From Gammaproteobacteria bacterium (lineage in GTDB: Bacteria; Pseudomonadota; Gammaproteobacteria; Chromatiales; Chromatiaceae): a DNA stretch of 64,000 bases. The translations under genes were made by a program, and so were the position numbers. Shown here piece after piece: positions 52,878 to 63,296 of this stretch (its first letter is position 1; each line of letters begins with the position of its first letter). The DNA is taken from the NCBI GenBank assembly GCA_011389885.1, contig JAABTK010000009.1, positions 1 to 64,000 of the forward strand. The letters run 5' to 3'. The notes below the pieces were generated by a model. It saw only the letters and a list, made by a program, of their open reading frames with translations, made no database searches and was not told where the DNA came from.

Positions 52878-53909
52878 TTAAAAGTCGTAACGGGCGCCGA
52901 TCAGAAATGCCTGGCCGTCGGAATCCGAGGCGTAGGGGGCCAGCGTGTTATAAGACTCCGGGTCTTCGGTGAGAATGGCGTAGCTCTTCTCTTCGGTGAA
53001 GTATTCGGCGAACAGCTTGATCGAGTCGGAGTATTTGTAGTCCACCCCAAAGTGGGCCGAAAAACCCGGCGCCCAGTGATCATCATCGCCCTCGGCGATC
53101 ATGCCCTTAAAGGTGTAGTCCGCGTAATCATACGAGGCATAGAGATTGGCGATGCGCTGGTCATCGCCCGCGGCCGGCTTGGCCTCCTCCGCCTTTAGCG
53201 CCACATACAGGGGGCCGTCGGTGAAGGTCAGGGCGATGCCATGGGTATCGGTCAGGTCATCTTCCATGTCTTCGTAACCATAGGCGATGGTGAAGCCGTC
53301 GCGGGAGTAGGCGGCCACATAGTGCGCGCCTTGCTCGCCCCCGGAGTCCAGCTCGATCGCCGACGCCGTCAGCTTGAGCCCGGAGAAACTCGGGGTGGTG
53401 TAGACCGCCGCATACTCACGAAAACGGGCATAGGTGGCCCAGCCGGAGTAAAACGAGCTGAACATATCCACCGGATAGGCGACATTGTTGTAGTACGGCA
53501 GCCAGCCCTTGCCGATCCAGGCGCTGCCCCAGTCGCCGGAGGCGGTGATCTTGCCCACGCGGATCGACTGATCGTCGAAATAGGTCGGGTCTTCGGCGTT
53601 AAAGTTTTGGGTGTTGAAGGGCACCTCGATCTTGGCCCCCAGCACGGTGCCGTTTGCAAGGTCATAGCTGGCGTTCACCCCAAAGCGGGAATAGGCGTCC
53701 CGAAGGGCGAGGTAGGAGTCGTCCTCTCCCGGCTGGGCGTTATCCGCCGACACCGCCTCCACCTGGGTGCGCAGCGAGCCGTAAGGGTCCACCTTCAGCT
53801 CGGAGGCCTGAATCGCCACCGGCAGGCCCGCCGCCAACGCGGCAACCCACACCCCGAGGCGGCGGGTTCTTGCGATTCTTATGCGATTATTTTTTGCCGT
53901 CTTGCTCAT
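52878..53909 (-). CDS. Outer-membrane general porin
   Basis: 343 residues. A basic N-terminus and hydrophobic stretch end in AIQASELKV, the signal peptide cut site. The mature chain has the alternating strands of a 16-strand porin (Gram-negative porin family): LKVDPYGSLRTQVEAV at the start, acidic loops, and a terminal aromatic residue (LIGARYDF) for barrel assembly. It probably passes small solutes for the neighbouring BCCT and TRAP carriers. The genes are separated by 139 bases, so it has its own promoter. Confidence 0.9.
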   Translation of the reverse strand: MSKTAKNNRIRIARTRRLGVWVAALAAGLPVAIQASELKVDPYGSLRTQVEAVSADNAQPGEDDSYLALRDAYSRFGVNASYDLANGTVLGAKIEVPFNTQNFNAEDPTYFDDQSIRVGKITASGDWGSAWIGKGWLPYYNNVAYPVDMFSSFYSGWATYARFREYAAVYTTPSFSGLKLTASAIELDSGGEQGAHYVAAYSRDGFTIAYGYEDMEDDLTDTHGIALTFTDGPLYVALKAEEAKPAAGDDQRIANLYASYDYADYTFKGMIAEGDDDHWAPGFSAHFGVDYKYSDSIKLFAEYFTEEKSYAILTEDPESYNTLAPYASDSDGQAFLIGARYDF

Positions 53910-54030
53910 AAGATCCTCTCGTTGTTCTCACGTTAAAAGTCGATCGAAACAGCACGCCGCCCAAGCCGGGGGGCCTGTTTCGATCCATCCGAATTTCACA
54001 CCCAGCGTTAAGCCGCATTTCGCCAATGCC

Positions 54031-54474
54031 CTAAACAATGAGGACCGGGCATTTAGCCATGCTGGCCACGCGGTGCGCCACACTGCCCAGCAGTATGCCG
54101 TCGCGGCTGTGATTGCCCATGTTGCCGGCCACAATCAGGTCCGCCCCCTGTTCTTGACTAAACTCGATAATCGCCTTGGCAGGGCGCCCGTTCTTAATGA
54201 AGCCGCGCAGCCCCTGTTCGTCGCGCTCCGCGGCAAAGGCCCGGGCATGCTCGATGACGCTGCGCGCATATTCACTTAGCGCCTGATCCGGGATTTGCAT
54301 CGCCTCGGGCCGCTCTACCGCCAGCGAGGCCTCGAACAGGCTGTGATGCTTGTACACGCAAAGCAACAGGATCTCGGCCTTGCCGCCCGTGCTGCGTTTC
54401 AGCTCAATCGCTTTTTCCAGCGCCTTGAGTGAAGTGCGTGATCCGTCAACCGCTACCAGAATCTTGTTAAACAT
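54031..54474 (-). CDS. teaD: Universal stress protein, TeaD-like partner of the ectoine TRAP transporter
   Basis: 147 residues. It has a UspA fold with ATP-binding motif G-x2-G-x9-G-S in GNMGNHSRDGILLGS. It begins 16 bases after the TRAP large-subunit gene, exactly as teaD follows teaC in Halomonas. TeaD there is an ATP-binding protein that lowers transporter activity. The symbol rests on gene order and family. Confidence 0.88.
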   Translation of the reverse strand: MFNKILVAVDGSRTSLKALEKAIELKRSTGGKAEILLLCVYKHHSLFEASLAVERPEAMQIPDQALSEYARSVIEHARAFAAERDEQGLRGFIKNGRPAKAIIEFSQEQGADLIVAGNMGNHSRDGILLGSVAHRVASMAKCPVLIV

Positions 54475-54490
54475 CGCGCCTAGTCTCTGT

Positions 54491-55774
54491 TTAGCCGAAC
54501 GCCAGGTCGCGCGGGTAGAGCGCGATCTGCGGAAACGCGATCAGCAGCACCGCGGCCAGTAGCAGGATAAAAATGAACGGGGGGGTGCCCCGTATGACCT
54601 CCCAGTACGGCCGTTTGAAAACCGCGATGGCGGTGAAGATGTCACAGCCGAAGGGCGGCGTGGCCGAGCCAATGGCCACTTGCAGGGTAATCAGAATGCC
54701 GACATGCACCGGGTCCAGCCCGGCGGAGGCAATGGCCGGGGCGAAAATCGGCGTCAGCACCAAAATCACCACGATCGGATCGACGAACATGCAGGCCACG
54801 AAAAACGCGACGGAGATCGCCACCAGCACGCCCACCGGGCCGGCCTGGTCGATATGCAGCGCCGACAGGATCTGGTCCGGGATCTGCGCGAAGGAGATGA
54901 TCCAGGAAAACCCATTGCCCACCCCCACCAGGATAAACACCACGGCGGTGATCAGGCCGGTGGATTTGGCGATTTTGTAGAGATCAATCGCCTGCAAAGA
55001 GCGAAAGATGCCGAATTCGAGAATCCCCGCATAGAGCACGCAAACCGCAGCCGCCTCGGTGGGGCTGAATACCCCGCCATAGATGCCGCCGACGATAATC
55101 AGCGGAAACATCAATGGCCACACGGCCTGGCGGATCGCCAGCATGCGCTCGCCCCAGCTCGCCCGCTCCTCGGTGGGCACGTCATTCATCTTGGCGTAGA
55201 TGACGCTATAAACACTGAACATCAGCAGAATCATCAGCCCCGGGCCGATGCCGGCGATGAATAGCTCGGCGATCGAGGTCTCCGAGATGACGCCGTAGAT
55301 GATCATGCCGATGCTCGGCGGGATCAGAAATGCAATGTCGCTGGCATTGATGATCAGCGCCAGGGTGAAGGGGTCCGAGTATCCCGCCTTCAGCATCTTG
55401 GGGCGCAAGGTCGAGCCCACCGCCACCACCGTCGCCTGGGTCGATCCGGAGACCGCGCCGAACAGGGTGCAGGAGGTGGCGGTGCTGACCGCCAGGCCGC
55501 CGCGTATATGGCCGATAAACGTCATCACTAGATTGACCAGCCGATCCGCCGAGTGCCCGCGGGTCATAATGTCGGCCGCGAGGATGAACATCGGCACCGC
55601 AATCAGCGAGGCCGGGCGGATCCCCCCCAGCACCTGCTGAATGAAAAACTCCATGTTGCCGAAGCCGTCGAACTGGATGTAAAACCCCACGATCGCCGCC
55701 ACCGTGAGCGGAATCATCATCGGATACCCGAGCACCAGCAGCACGAGCATAATCAGCATCATTATCCAGGCCAC
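54491..55774 (-). CDS. teaC: TRAP transporter large permease (DctM family), TeaC-like
   Basis: 427 residues beginning at GTG 55774 (GAGGAG eight bases before). It is a twelve-helix DctM protein with the family pattern PMFILAADIMTRG, SCTLFGAVSGSTQATVVAVG, LALIINASDIAFLIPPS and ATPPFGCDIFTAIAVF. It forms the Na+-driven channel of a TRAP importer with the small subunit 27 bases upstream. The substrate is assigned from the TeaA-like binding protein. Confidence 0.93.
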   Translation of the reverse strand: MAWIMMLIMLVLLVLGYPMMIPLTVAAIVGFYIQFDGFGNMEFFIQQVLGGIRPASLIAVPMFILAADIMTRGHSADRLVNLVMTFIGHIRGGLAVSTATSCTLFGAVSGSTQATVVAVGSTLRPKMLKAGYSDPFTLALIINASDIAFLIPPSIGMIIYGVISETSIAELFIAGIGPGLMILLMFSVYSVIYAKMNDVPTEERASWGERMLAIRQAVWPLMFPLIIVGGIYGGVFSPTEAAAVCVLYAGILEFGIFRSLQAIDLYKIAKSTGLITAVVFILVGVGNGFSWIISFAQIPDQILSALHIDQAGPVGVLVAISVAFFVACMFVDPIVVILVLTPIFAPAIASAGLDPVHVGILITLQVAIGSATPPFGCDIFTAIAVFKRPYWEVIRGTPPFIFILLLAAVLLIAFPQIALYPRDLAFG

Positions 55775-55801
55775 GACCTTATCTCCTCAGGTTTTTGCGC
55801 C

Positions 55802-56383
55802 CTAAACTTCTTTCTCGGTTTCCCGATAGCCGTCCATCACCGCGGTGGAGAGATACACGTCCTGTGAGGTGACATTCTTGACCGCGGTCAGCGCGTACTG
55901 AATGCCGGTGACCGCGAAACCGATAGGCACCCACACATAAGCCGCCCACACCGGAATACCCAGCGCCGGCAGGATCCTGCCCTTCTCGTAGACGCCAATC
56001 ACATACAGCATCGAGTAGTAGCAGAGGAAAAACATGACCAAACTGGTGACTACGCAAATGGCAATCATCAAAATCCGGCGCCCGGTGACCGGCAGGGCGT
56101 CATAGAAGGCGGACATGCGGATGTGCCGGCCGTGACGCGCTGCGTAACCAATGCCGGCGAAGGTAATCAGGATAATGAGAATACGGTTCAATTCGCCCGA
56201 GAAGAACAGCCCCTTGCCGAAACCGAAGCGGGCGACTACGTTGACGCAGGTATTGAGCGCCATCAGCAATACGCCCCCGGCAAGAATCATCGCCTCCAGC
56301 TTACTGATGCCGGTGTCGATCCAGTTGAGCAGACCGGGCAGTCCCGGCTTGTCGGCTTTCGTCTGCGAGCGTTGATCGGTCAC
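55802..56383 (-). CDS. teaB: TRAP transporter small permease (DctQ family), TeaB-like
   Basis: 193 residues beginning at GTG 56383. Four membrane helices in the DctQ pattern (WIDTGISKLEAMILAGGVLLM; NRILIILITFAGIGYAARHGRHIRMSAF shows the conserved core in part). It pairs with TeaC in the inner membrane. It is separated from teaA by 382 bases rich in hairpins. Confidence 0.9.
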   Translation of the reverse strand: MTDQRSQTKADKPGLPGLLNWIDTGISKLEAMILAGGVLLMALNTCVNVVARFGFGKGLFFSGELNRILIILITFAGIGYAARHGRHIRMSAFYDALPVTGRRILMIAICVVTSLVMFFLCYYSMLYVIGVYEKGRILPALGIPVWAAYVWVPIGFAVTGIQYALTAVKNVTSQDVYLSTAVMDGYRETEKEV

Positions 56384-56765
56384 GCGCCGGGCCTCTTGCT
56401 GTTCGTTGATCGATAGCTTGATGGGGTTCAGGCTATGTTCTGAGGTCTGAAGATTCTTACCCGAATTGTACTGATCCTGTTGTCCGTCTTCGGCGCTGGG
56501 TCAGCCCTTGCCTAAGCGGGTTCTGCGCGGGCGGGTCAGCGTGCCCGCCCGCGGCTGAAATTCTCCCGCGCCGCGCAAGGGGCCAAGAAAAAGACCGCTG
56601 CGCAGGCCCCCCGACGGGCGGGGGGGTGTGCAGGGTTACTGCACGGCCGGCGCCCTTTGAGTACGCACAATCATTCGGCGCAACCGGGCGGACGGCGCAG
56701 CGCCTTGCCGCCCGATTGCGCCCGGGAGCGGGGGCGCACCAGCCGCCCCCGCCCGCAGTGCGCGA
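56384..56765 (-). promoter_or_regulatory. Hairpin-rich spacer between teaA and teaB
   Basis: No gene is seen. Stable GC hairpins are GCGGGCGGG/CCCGCCCGC (56527-56552) and GCGGGGGCG/CGCCCCCGC (56728-56752), the latter just after the teaA stop and without a T-run. Such stems often protect the upstream binding-protein mRNA or attenuate the permease genes; a separate promoter for teaB is also possible. Confidence 0.45.
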
Positions 56766-57791
56766 CTAGTCGGCGGCGCTGGATGCGGCCAGGTCTTCCT
56801 TGAACTGCTTGAGCAGCTTCTCACCGCTCTTGCCGGTCATTTCGATAAAGGCCTCTTCCACCTGCGGCGCCCGCGCCTTGAATTTTTCAATCTGTTCATC
56901 GGTCAGGCGGGTCACCGTCACCTCATCGCTCTTTTCCTGAATCTTCTCCAGGGCGCTATCGGCCAAGCCGTCAATGTGGGTGATAATCACCTCAAACGCA
57001 TGCTCGGCCCCCTTTCTCACCAGCTCTTTGTCCTCTTCGGAGAGGCCCTCAAAGAAGTCCTGGTTGGCCATCATCGCGGTGGTGAACCAGCCGTGGCGGG
57101 TGAAGGTCAGGTGCGGTGAAACCTCGAAGAGGCCGCCGGACTCGATCCAGAAGATCGGGTTTTCCTGCCCCTGAATCATGTTAGTTTGCAGCGCCCCGTA
57201 CACCTCGCCCCAGGGCAGCGGCGTGGGGGTGGCGCCAAACGCCTCGTAGGTGGCGGAGAGCAGCGGATTGGTCATCACCCGAATCTTCTTGCCGTTGAAG
57301 TCTTCGGGGCTGGTCACCGGCTCATCCGCCGTCACCACCATCTCGCCTTCCGGGTACATCTTGAGTAACTCCAGCCCCTGCTTGTCGTAAAGCTTCGGGA
57401 ACATGTCGTTAATCGCCTTGCTGTCGCGGAAAAACTGGATCACGGACTGCATGTCCGTCGGCATCAGGTAGGGGATGAAGAAAATCTGCGCCTCCGGGAT
57501 CAGCGAGCCGGTAAACCCCGGCGACTGATTCACGAACTGCAAGATGCCGCCCTGGGTCTGCTCCATAATGTCGTCCGATTCGCCCAGTTGACCGAAGCGA
57601 TAAATCTTCAGCTTGTGGTCCGAATTGGCTTCCACATAGTCCTTAAAAGCGTAGGCGTAGACATCTTGCACATCGCCTTCGTACTCCTCGTGGGCGTAGC
57701 GCCAGGTGTCCGCCATCGCGCTGCCGCCTAGGAACAGGGCGGCCGTTAAGGAGATTATTGAGGTCTTTAACCGATTTTTTATGGATTTCAC
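56766..57791 (-). CDS. teaA: Ectoine/hydroxyectoine TRAP substrate-binding protein, TeaA-like
   Basis: 341 residues from GTG 57791, preceded by GGAGG. A signal peptide (ISLTAALFLGGSAMAD) precedes the DctP domain. Long stretches agree with what I recall of Halomonas TeaA: WRYAHEEYEGDVQDV, GESDDIMEQTQGGILQFVNQ, IPYLMPTDM, KMYPEGEMVVTADEP, MTNPLLSATYEAFGATPTPL, NPIFWIESGGLFEVSPHLTF. These include the aromatic residues that line the ectoine site. It delivers ectoine or hydroxyectoine to TeaBC under osmotic stress. A nested palindrome lies about 150-200 bases upstream. Confidence 0.93.
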   Translation of the reverse strand: MKSIKNRLKTSIISLTAALFLGGSAMADTWRYAHEEYEGDVQDVYAYAFKDYVEANSDHKLKIYRFGQLGESDDIMEQTQGGILQFVNQSPGFTGSLIPEAQIFFIPYLMPTDMQSVIQFFRDSKAINDMFPKLYDKQGLELLKMYPEGEMVVTADEPVTSPEDFNGKKIRVMTNPLLSATYEAFGATPTPLPWGEVYGALQTNMIQGQENPIFWIESGGLFEVSPHLTFTRHGWFTTAMMANQDFFEGLSEEDKELVRKGAEHAFEVIITHIDGLADSALEKIQEKSDEVTVTRLTDEQIEKFKARAPQVEEAFIEMTGKSGEKLLKQFKEDLAASSAAD

Positions 57792-57942
57792 TTTTTCCTC
57801 CAGTCGTGTTGAGTTGCCAGGTATCGCCGCGCCGGCGCCGACTCGCACGAGCCTGCGCATCAGCCGATAGCTATTCGCATAACCGTAACGCCGCGCTCGA
57901 CCGCGTCCCTGTAGCGGCCGCGCCCAGTTGCAATAATTGATC

Positions 57943-57990
57943 GCCGAACATCATAGCAAATTAGTGCGCCCACTAAAAGTAATGTTCGGC
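57943..57990 (-). promoter_or_regulatory. Nested palindrome upstream of teaA, candidate operator
   Basis: GCCGAACAT (57943-57951) and ATGTTCGGC (57982-57990) form an outer inverted repeat. TTAGTG (57961-57966) and CACTAA (57971-57976) form a nearly concentric inner one. On the minus strand a -10-like TATGAT lies inside the element. This suggests a regulated promoter for the tea operon; bases 57792-57942 would be its leader. Bases 57991-58332 show nothing recognisable. Confidence 0.45.
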
Positions 57991-58332
57991 AAATCCGGCG
58001 TATTCGGCCGCGTTTGGATATAAACAAGCAATTATCATACCCGGCCAAAAAATCCCGCGGCGGGGGCCGGTTATGGCGGCCAGAAGGGCCTGGGAGGCGC
58101 GCCCTCAAGCGGCTTGATGCGGGGGCGGCCTTGACAAGCGCGGCGTTATTGGCCGCAATAAAATTGCAGTATTGGCAACATTCGCCGGGCAAAGAAACGA
58201 CAATTAGGCCGTACAGGGCTAGCCGGATGCACCGATAAGCCTTCTTATTAAGATTATTGCGAATAATCAGTAGGGTCTAAGCGAAGGCTTAGGCGTTGGT
58301 TTAAGTCGGGGTCGAAGGATTGCGGGTTTTCC

Positions 58333-58720
58333 CTAGTACGCCTGCGGTAAAATAACGGAAACAACGGCCCCTAGGAACGCAGCGGGCCGCGGAGGACCGC
58401 AGAGAGCGCGCAGGAGGTTTTTTCTTGCTGGTGCTTGTGCCTGCCCGGCGCCAAAGCGCCGCCTAGCCGCCCGGAGTACAGCCCTCAGGCTGTGCGGGTT
58501 TCCGGTTACGCGCCCGGGCCAAGACGTGTACGCCCCGAGCCCGCAGTCAGACAGGGGGCGGGCAAGCGAAGTGCATTCGCCGTTGAAGCGGCGGGTGTCG
58601 GGTGCGGCGGTGCTTATCCTTTCAAGCGAAACGCCTCTCTGCGCCCTCTGCGGCTCTCCGCATGCTCTGCGTTCCAAGAGCGCCTGGGTTGTTTCCGTGA
58701 CTTGGGCGCGGCTGTACTGG
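58333..58720. repeat. CTAGTAC-type intergenic element, copy at 58.3 kb
   Basis: A 388-bp copy from CTAGTACGCCTGCGGTAAAA...CGGAAACAAC to TTGTTTCCGTGACTTGGGCG...GTACTGG. The interior follows the 28.3 kb copy in the same orientation (GGGTTTCCGGTTACGCGCCC; GTACGCCCCGAGCCCGCAGT; GCCGTTGAAGCGGCGG). Confidence 0.75.
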
Positions 58721-58806
58721 GGGCAGGGCTTTGTTGCAGTGGCCAAGACTGCGGCTGGGTCTAGCTTGGCCGCGCCCCGCCCCGCCCCGCCCAGTGACCG
58801 ACATGG

Positions 58807-58873
58807 ATGCGAATGAGTCGCATTTCAGTTGACACGCGACTGTGAGCCTGGTCTAATGCGAATTGTTCGCATT
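58807..58873 (+). promoter_or_regulatory. Sigma-70 promoter with two Fur-type boxes
   Basis: A consensus -35 TTGACA (58829-58834) and -10 TCTAAT (58852-58857) are separated by 17 bases. ATGCGAATGAGTCGCAT (58807-58823) lies just upstream of the -35 and AATGCGAATTGTTCGCATT (58855-58873) overlaps the -10. Both match the inverted-repeat form of Fur operators in high-GC gammaproteobacteria, so iron-dependent repression of the next gene is expected. Confidence 0.82.
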
Positions 58874-58903
58874 CGTAATCATCGATTCAACACGAGGGCT
58901 AAA

Positions 58904-59929
58904 ATGAAAAAATCCAGCATGATGTCGTTGTCCGTCACCGCGTTGCTCGGCCTGAGCTTCGTTGGCGAGGCCGTTTCCGCCGAGGTGAATCTGTACTCGG
59001 CGCGCAAGGAAAACCTGATCAAACCCTTGCTCGACCGCTTTACCGAGCAATCGGGCATCGCCGTGAACCTGGTCACCGGCAAGGCGGACGCCCTGCTGCA
59101 ACGGCTGGAGCGGGAGGGCGATAACTCGCCCGCGGACCTGTTGCTGACCACGGATGCGGGCCGCCTGCATCGCGCCAAACAGGCCGGGGTGTTGCAGCCG
59201 GTGCAGTCGGCCACGCTGGAGGCCGCGACCCCGAATCACTACACGGACCCCGAGGGTTATTGGCACGGGCTTTCGGTGCGTGCACGGGTGATCGTGTACG
59301 CCACGGATCGAGTGGACCCCTCGGCGCTGTCCAACTACATGGGGCTGGCCGGTGACCAATGGGAAGGCCGCATCTGCATCCGCTCTTCGGACAACATCTA
59401 CAACCAGTCGCTGGTGGCCTCGCGCATTGCGCACTATGGGCAACAGGCGGTGGACCAGTGGCTGGAGGGGCTGGTGGAAAACCTTGCGCGCAGGCCTGCG
59501 GGCGGCGATCGGGACCAGGTCAAGGCAGTGGCGGTGGGCCAGTGTGACTTGGCCGTGGTCAATACCTATTACCTTGGCGTGATGCTTAGCGGCGATGATG
59601 AGGCGCAAAGGGAGATGGCCGAGCAGGTGAGCGTCTTTTGGCCGAACCAAGGGTCCACCGGGGTGCATGTGAATGTCAGCGGCATCGGCCTGACCCAGGC
59701 GGCCAACAACCGCGAGGAGGCGGTGCAGTTGATGGAGTTCCTGGTGAGTGACGAGGCCCAGCGCTGGTACGCCGAGCAGAACCACGAGTACCCGGTCAAG
59801 GCGGGCATCGAGGCCAGTGAGCTGCTCCAGTCTTGGGGCGAGTTCAAGGCCGATGACTTGAGCCTTGGGCGCCTGGGCGAACTCAACGCCGAGGCGGTGA
59901 AGGCCATGGATCGCGCCGGCTGGCGCTGA
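58904..59929 (+). CDS. Periplasmic iron(III)-binding protein (FbpA/FutA-type ABC transporter component)
   Basis: 341 residues from ATG 58904. A signal peptide (LSVTALLGLSFVGEAVSAE) precedes the binding domain: EVNLYSARKENLIKPLLDRF, DLLLTTDAGRLHRAKQAGVL, RICIRSSDNIYNQSL, and the tyrosine pair in VVNTYYLGVML that ligates iron in this family. It captures ferric iron for an ABC importer. No permease or ATPase gene follows within the window; the gene stands between two CTAGTAC repeat elements. Fur-type boxes over its promoter support an iron role. Confidence 0.93.
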   Translation: MKKSSMMSLSVTALLGLSFVGEAVSAEVNLYSARKENLIKPLLDRFTEQSGIAVNLVTGKADALLQRLEREGDNSPADLLLTTDAGRLHRAKQAGVLQPVQSATLEAATPNHYTDPEGYWHGLSVRARVIVYATDRVDPSALSNYMGLAGDQWEGRICIRSSDNIYNQSLVASRIAHYGQQAVDQWLEGLVENLARRPAGGDRDQVKAVAVGQCDLAVVNTYYLGVMLSGDDEAQREMAEQVSVFWPNQGSTGVHVNVSGIGLTQAANNREEAVQLMEFLVSDEAQRWYAEQNHEYPVKAGIEASELLQSWGEFKADDLSLGRLGELNAEAVKAMDRAGWR

Positions 59930-59952
59930 AGCCGGTCCCTGCGGCGCCGCGC

Positions 59953-60324
59953 CAGTACGCCTGCGCCTAAGTGTCGGAAGCAACCCCGGCGCTCTCGGAA
60001 CGCAGGGCGCGCGGAGGACCGCAGAGGGCGCAGGGAGGCGTTTCCATTGAAAGGATAAGCCCCGCCGCCCCCGACATTCGCCGCTTCGGCGTCGAATGAG
60101 CTTCGCTGGCCCACCCCCTATATGACTGCGGGCTCGGGGCGTACACGCCCAGGCCCAGGCGCGTAACCGGAAACCCGCACAGCCCGGGGGCTGCACTCCA
60201 GGCGGCTAGGCGGCGCTGGGCAGGTACAAACAAGCAAAAAACCTCCTCCGCGCGCTCAGCTGTCCTCGGTACCCTCTGCGTCCCTGAGTGGCGTTGTTTC
60301 CGTGATTTGCGCGCAGGCGTACTC
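59953..60324. repeat. CTAGTAC-type intergenic element, copy at 60.0 kb
   Basis: A 372-bp copy from CAGTACGCCTGCGCCTAAG...CGGAAGCAAC to TTGTTTCCGTGATTTGCGCG...CGTACTCG. It is opposite in orientation to the 58.3 kb copy, so the two bracket the iron-binding protein gene as inverted repeats. The interior shows CGACATTCGCCGCTTCGGCG and the GACTGCGGGCTCGGGGCGTA block. Confidence 0.75.
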
Positions 60325-60642
60325 GCTTGCCGAATGGCTCGGGAGGCCAGAACTTCCAAGAGACGGGTCCCCAAGCTGGAGCGGCGGACAGGCCTCCCCG
60401 CCCTGGAACGCGGGGGCGGATCAAGCCAGAATTCCTCTGCGCCCTCCGCGCCCTCCGCGCCCTCTGCGTCCCTAAATGGCCTTGTTTCCGTTATTTGCGC
60501 GCAGCCGCACCAGCCGTGCGCCGCCGCGCTCTCGTTGTGCAAGCGCTGCCCCCATGCGGCGCTTTTTTTGTTTGCGCCGACCATTTCCGGTGCGAGCGCC
60601 GGTTGCATCGGGGTAGGGCATGGGCTATCGTCGGCACATTCG
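60325..60642. repeat. Repeat fragment and thiC leader
   Basis: Bases 60325-60520 carry fragments of the same families (CTTGCCGAATGGCTCGGGAG hairpin block; CTCTGCGTCCCTAAATGGC; an end TTGTTTCCGTTATTTGCGCG). The rest up to the riboswitch holds nothing clear. No gene is seen. Confidence 0.5.
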
Positions 60643-60716
60643 CGCTGGGGGTGCCGCTGCCGCGGCTGAGAAACACCCTTTGCACCTGATCCGGTTCGCA
60701 CCGGCGGAGGGAAGCG
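60643..60716 (+). promoter_or_regulatory. TPP riboswitch
   Basis: The Thi-box aptamer is complete: GGGGGTGCC, then GGCTGAGAAACACCC, CACCTGATCCGGTTCGCACC and GGCGGAGGGAAGCG, with closing stem CGCT (60643-60646)/AGCG (60713-60716). It lies 65 bases before the thiC start. In proteobacteria it usually blocks the ribosome-binding site or terminates transcription when thiamine diphosphate is bound. Confidence 0.96.
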
Positions 60717-60778
60717 GTCGATGTCCAGTCCCTGTGATCGGCGGCCTGCTCCCTTGGCTCGTTTTTTATAAGGAGTGA

Positions 60779-62671
<1,893 letters not shown>

Positions 62672-62673
62672 TC

Positions 62674-63075
62674 ATGCGCAGCGCCATCAATCCGCAACCC
62701 CAGCCCGGCGAACCCGACATCGCCTCAATCCAGATCGACACGAAGTCGCACGACGACACCCCGAAGATCCTGCTGGGTTTGCAGCGCCTTTACACCACCC
62801 CCGCGGTACGCGAAGCCGTGTTCGCCACCCTCGCACAGGGTCGGCAGGAAGGGGCGGGGGAGGGCGCAGAGCAGGGCAAACCGGCCCCCCCCGCATCGGG
62901 CGGCCCGACATGACCCCATGGCAGAACTTGGTGCTTGGCGCGCAGCGGCTGGGCGGACGAGACGCGCTACAGCGTGCAAGGCTTGCGCGATAACCTGCGC
63001 CGGTTCACCCCCGAGGTGCTTGAGCGCATCAACCAGGAAATGCTCCGCGGCGGGCTCCAGGCGCTAAAGACAAGG
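62674..63075 (+). pseudogene. Remnant of an ISNCY-type transposase
   Basis: ATG 62674 opens a 79-residue frame (MRSAINPQPQPGEPDIASIQ ... DDTPKILLGLQRLY) that matches the N-terminus I recall for ISNCY-family transposases. The next frame continues MTPWQNLVLGAQRLG (62910 on) and a third GWADETRYSVQGLRDNLRR ... PEVLERINQ (to about 63060), corresponding to later parts of the same protein with large deletions and frameshifts. It is clearly non-functional; no terminal repeats were identified. Confidence 0.75.
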
Positions 63076-63197
63076 CCTGGAGCGCGCACCCGCCGCCCGC
63101 GGCGACTCCAATTTCAGCCGTGGGGCATTGGCCGGTTTCGTGCGGCCTTGCGGGCCGCCAGGCCGGTTGCGCCTGCGCCGAAGCAACGGAAACAACC

Positions 63198-63296
63198 GTG
63201 GGAGCGGATTGCATCCGCGATGACGGCCTCAGGTTCGGTGCAAACGCCGGGGACAAGCCGCTAAAGCGGCTGATCGCGGTTGCAAACCGCTCCCAC
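63198..63296. repeat. REP-like palindrome, copy 2
   Basis: GTGGGAGCGG ... CCGCTCCCAC ends as in the copy at 7891-7962. The interior pair is GATTGCATCCGCGATGACGG / GATCGCGGTTGCAAACCGC. Upstream, 63164-63197 is an end of the CTAGTAC-type family (GCCTGCGCCGAAGCAACGGAAACAAC). Confidence 0.75.
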
